Shown here piece after piece: positions 3,121 to 5,113 of a stretch of DNA of 5,113 nucleotides. Every line of letters begins with the position of its first letter. Position 1 is the stretch's first letter. Source of the DNA: Flemingiibacterium sp964603455 (GTDB taxonomy: Bacteria > Bacillota > Clostridia > Oscillospirales > CAG-272); NCBI GenBank assembly GCA_964603455.1, contig CAZRVL010000124.1:1-5113 (forward strand). Reading direction: 5' to 3'. Under the pieces are notes generated by a model, which saw only the letters and a program-made list of their open reading frames with translations, made no database searches and was not told the DNA's origin. A program made the translations under genes and the position numbers.

Positions 3121-5113
3121 AATTCTCTAAATCACTCGCACTTCTGCTTGTTGCCGGAATGCTCACTTCTTCCATAGTCTCCTGTGGAGAGAACGCAACC
3201 AACGACGACCAGACAAATGACCAGACCTCATCATCTGATGAGACCACTCTCGGAAGCAGCACCGATACCGATAGCACGGGATCGAACGTTCTCGATGAGA
3301 TCGCAGCAATCGAAGACTATGATGAAAAGTCCGATGCACTCTACGCTCACAACCTTTCCGAGTTCTATGACGCTTACATGACCGCAAAGGATGAGGTTAC
3401 AAATGTTTCGAAGCGTTATGTTCTCATGGCTATCGCAGAGGCTAAGTTCCTCGAAAGCGGCTTAATGCTCCCGTCCACCTCTCAGGGCGGTAACTACGCT
3501 ATCACCCGCGTTGCTCCCAACACCGTTGACTTCGCTCTTTGGGGCGGCGACCAGGACAGATTCCACCAGGCTATCGTTGCTACCGAGCCGATCAAGGCTG
3601 AACACCGCAACGAGCTCAAGTCTAAGTGGACCGAGCTCAAGGGCACCGGCACCTATGAGGACTATGTAAAGCAGTACCTCGTAGACAAGGGCTACACTCT
3701 TAAGGATTCCTACACCTTCAATTATTCGGGCGACCCCCAGACTTGGGATGCTCTCGCAACCTCTCAGTCTAACGACTCCGAAGCTATAGTAAATACCTAT
3801 GACTGCCTCCTCGAATACGATGTTGAGGGTACTCTCCAGCCGGCACTCGCAGAGAGCTATACTGTTTCGGATGATGGTCTCACCTACACCTTCAAGATCC
3901 GTGAGGGTCTCACATGGGTCGATTCTCAGGGACGTAAGGTCGCTGACCTCAAGGCTGACGACTTCGTTGCAGGTATGCAGCATATGTGCGATGCAGCAGG
4001 TGGTCTCGAATGGCTCGTTGACGGCGTTATCGTCGGTGTACACGATTACCTCGAAGGTAGCGTTTCCGACTTCTCTGCTGTCGGCGTAAAGGCTGTTGAC
4101 GACCACACTCTCGTTTACACTCTCGAACAGCCCACCACCTACTTTGTAACCATGCTCGGCTACAACTGCTTCGCTCCGATGTCCAGAGATTACTACATCT
4201 CCAAGGGCGGTAAGTTCGGCGCAGAGTACGATCCCTCCGCAGAGACCTACACCTACGGTAAGGATCCCGACTCGATCGCATACTGTGGTCCCTACCTTGT
4301 AACCAATGCTACCGAGAAGAATACCATCGTATTCTCGCTCAACGAGAGCTACTGGAACAAGGACAACATCAATGCCAAGACCATCACCTGGCTCTACAAC
4401 GACGGCACCGATGCTACCAAGGCTTACAATGATATGAAGGCAGGCGTTATCGACGGCTGCGGTCTCAACGCTACCGCAGTTGAGCTTGCTAAGCAGGATA
4501 CCACCTATCCCTTCGCTGATTACGCTTACACCTCCTCGACCGATGCTACCACCTTCGCATCCTTCTACAACATCAACCGCGCTGCATTCGCAAACGCAAA
4601 TGATCCGGCAAAGGTTATTTCCAACCAGACCGATGAGCAGAAGTATGTTGCATACCACGCTCTGAACAACGCAAACTTCCGTCTCGCTCTTTCGATGGCT
4701 CTCGACAGAGGTGCTTACAACGCTCAGTCTGTAGGTGAAGAGCTCAAGAACGTTTCGCTGCGTAACGCTTACACTCCGTGGAACTTCGTTTACCTCGAAG
4801 AGGCTGTGACCGTTGACATCAACGGCAAGTCCACCACCTTCGATGCAGGCACTCCCTACGGTGTTGTCATGCAGGCTCAGCTCGACGCTGACGGCGTTAA
4901 GATACAGGTCTACAACCCCGAAGCAGATAACGGCATTGGCTCTGGTGACGGCTACGATGGATGGTACAATGTTGAAAATGCTAAGGAGCAGCTCAACATC
5001 GCTATCGAGGCTCTCAAGGCTGAGGGCATCATCGTAAGCAAGGATTCCCCTGTTGTTATCGATCTTCCCTACAACAAGGCTTCCGAGGTTTACACCAACA
5101 AGTCCAACGCTTA
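3117..5113 (+). CDS. oppA: Peptide ABC transporter substrate-binding lipoprotein, AmiA/OppA type, with N-terminal extension (3' truncated)
   Basis: 665 residues are visible with no stop; the gene runs off the right edge. Residues 1-22 are a lipoprotein signal peptide (K2, K5, hydrophobic 7-17) with lipobox IVS-C23, so the mature protein is lipid-anchored outside the membrane. Residues 24-57 are a Ser/Thr/Asp-rich linker. Residues about 80-195 are an extra segment resembling the tail of AmiA proteins (see findings). From about 200 the protein follows the SBP_bac_5 fold: FNYSGDPQTWDAL (201-213), LQPALAESYTVSDDGLTYTF (240-259), GVKAVDDHTLVYTL (323-336), GPYLV (391-395), NESYWNKDN (409-417) and FRLALSMALDR (521-531). 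The family delivers oligopeptides to an OppBCDF permease; those genes are not in the window. Codon choice is strongly biased (almost all Lys AAG, all Gln CAG, Leu mainly CTC), unlike egsA, suggesting high expression. Peptide specificity cannot be read from the sequence, and a sensing role as in AmiA/AliA/AliB remains possible. Confidence 0.93.
   Translation, partial: MKFSKSLALLLVAGMLTSSIVSCGENATNDDQTNDQTSSSDETTLGSSTDTDSTGSNVLDEIAAIEDYDEKSDALYAHNLSEFYDAYMTAKDEVTNVSKRYVLMAIAEAKFLESGLMLPSTSQGGNYAITRVAPNTVDFALWGGDQDRFHQAIVATEPIKAEHRNELKSKWTELKGTGTYEDYVKQYLVDKGYTLKDSYTFNYSGDPQTWDALATSQSNDSEAIVNTYDCLLEYDVEGTLQPALAESYTVSDDGLTYTFKIREGLTWVDSQGRKVADLKADDFVAGMQHMCDAAGGLEWLVDGVIVGVHDYLEGSVSDFSAVGVKAVDDHTLVYTLEQPTTYFVTMLGYNCFAPMSRDYYISKGGKFGAEYDPSAETYTYGKDPDSIAYCGPYLVTNATEKNTIVFSLNESYWNKDNINAKTITWLYNDGTDATKAYNDMKAGVIDGCGLNATAVELAKQDTTYPFADYAYTSSTDATTFASFYNINRAAFANANDPAKVISNQTDEQKYVAYHALNNANFRLALSMALDRGAYNAQSVGEELKNVSLRNAYTPWNFVYLEEAVTVDINGKSTTFDAGTPYGVVMQAQLDADGVKIQVYNPEADNGIGSGDGYDGWYNVENAKEQLNIAIEALKAEGIIVSKDSPVVIDLPYNKASEVYTNKSNA

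Noticed and set aside
3462..4658. 398-codon open frame on the minus strand inside oppA
   Set aside because: Its Val/Gly/Leu/Ser-rich translation is the mirror of oppA's codon bias. It has no recognisable domain, and the plus frame carries clear SBP_bac_5 motifs throughout.

Overview
The window reads as chromosome of a strictly anaerobic, fermentative Gram-positive bacterium of the Clostridia, probably an Oscillospiraceae/Ruminococcus-like lineage. The evidence is an [FeFe]-hydrogenase C-terminus, an AmiA/OppA-type lipoprotein, an EgsA/AraM-type sn-glycerol-1-phosphate dehydrogenase, AT-rich intergenic DNA, AGGAG-type ribosome binding sites and TTGACT-17-TATnAT promoters. The lineage is inferred from protein resemblance and is not certain.

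Layout: (1) 1-79, plus strand: last 25 codons of an [FeFe]-hydrogenase catalytic subunit, closed by an intrinsic terminator. (2) 317-1666, plus strand: egsA, an apparently single-gene unit with its own extended -10 promoter. (3) 1727-2731, minus strand: asnA, ammonia-dependent asparagine synthetase, convergent with egsA and sharing a bidirectional terminator with it. (4) 2732-3116: a 385-nt divergent intergenic region holding the asnA promoter, repeats, the oppA promoter and a structured leader of about 120 nt. (5) 3117 to the right edge, plus strand: a large peptide-binding lipoprotein whose 3' end is not in the window.

The genes do not form one pathway. The hydrogenase disposes of reducing equivalents, EgsA makes G1P (probably for an unusual prenylglyceryl lipid), and AsnA and the peptide-binding lipoprotein both serve amino-acid and nitrogen supply from divergent promoters. 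That last pairing makes shared control of the intergenic region plausible.

The most unusual item is the lipoprotein. Between its lipobox and its substrate-binding domain lies a segment of about 115 residues that resembles the C-terminal tail of AmiA-type OppA proteins, which implies a permuted or duplicated domain order. Second is the oppA leader: overlapping, mutually exclusive hairpins, a possible Shine-Dalgarno blocker, and a 19-codon leader ORF that overlaps the oppA start as ATGA. No mobile element, CRISPR array, tRNA or rRNA was seen.
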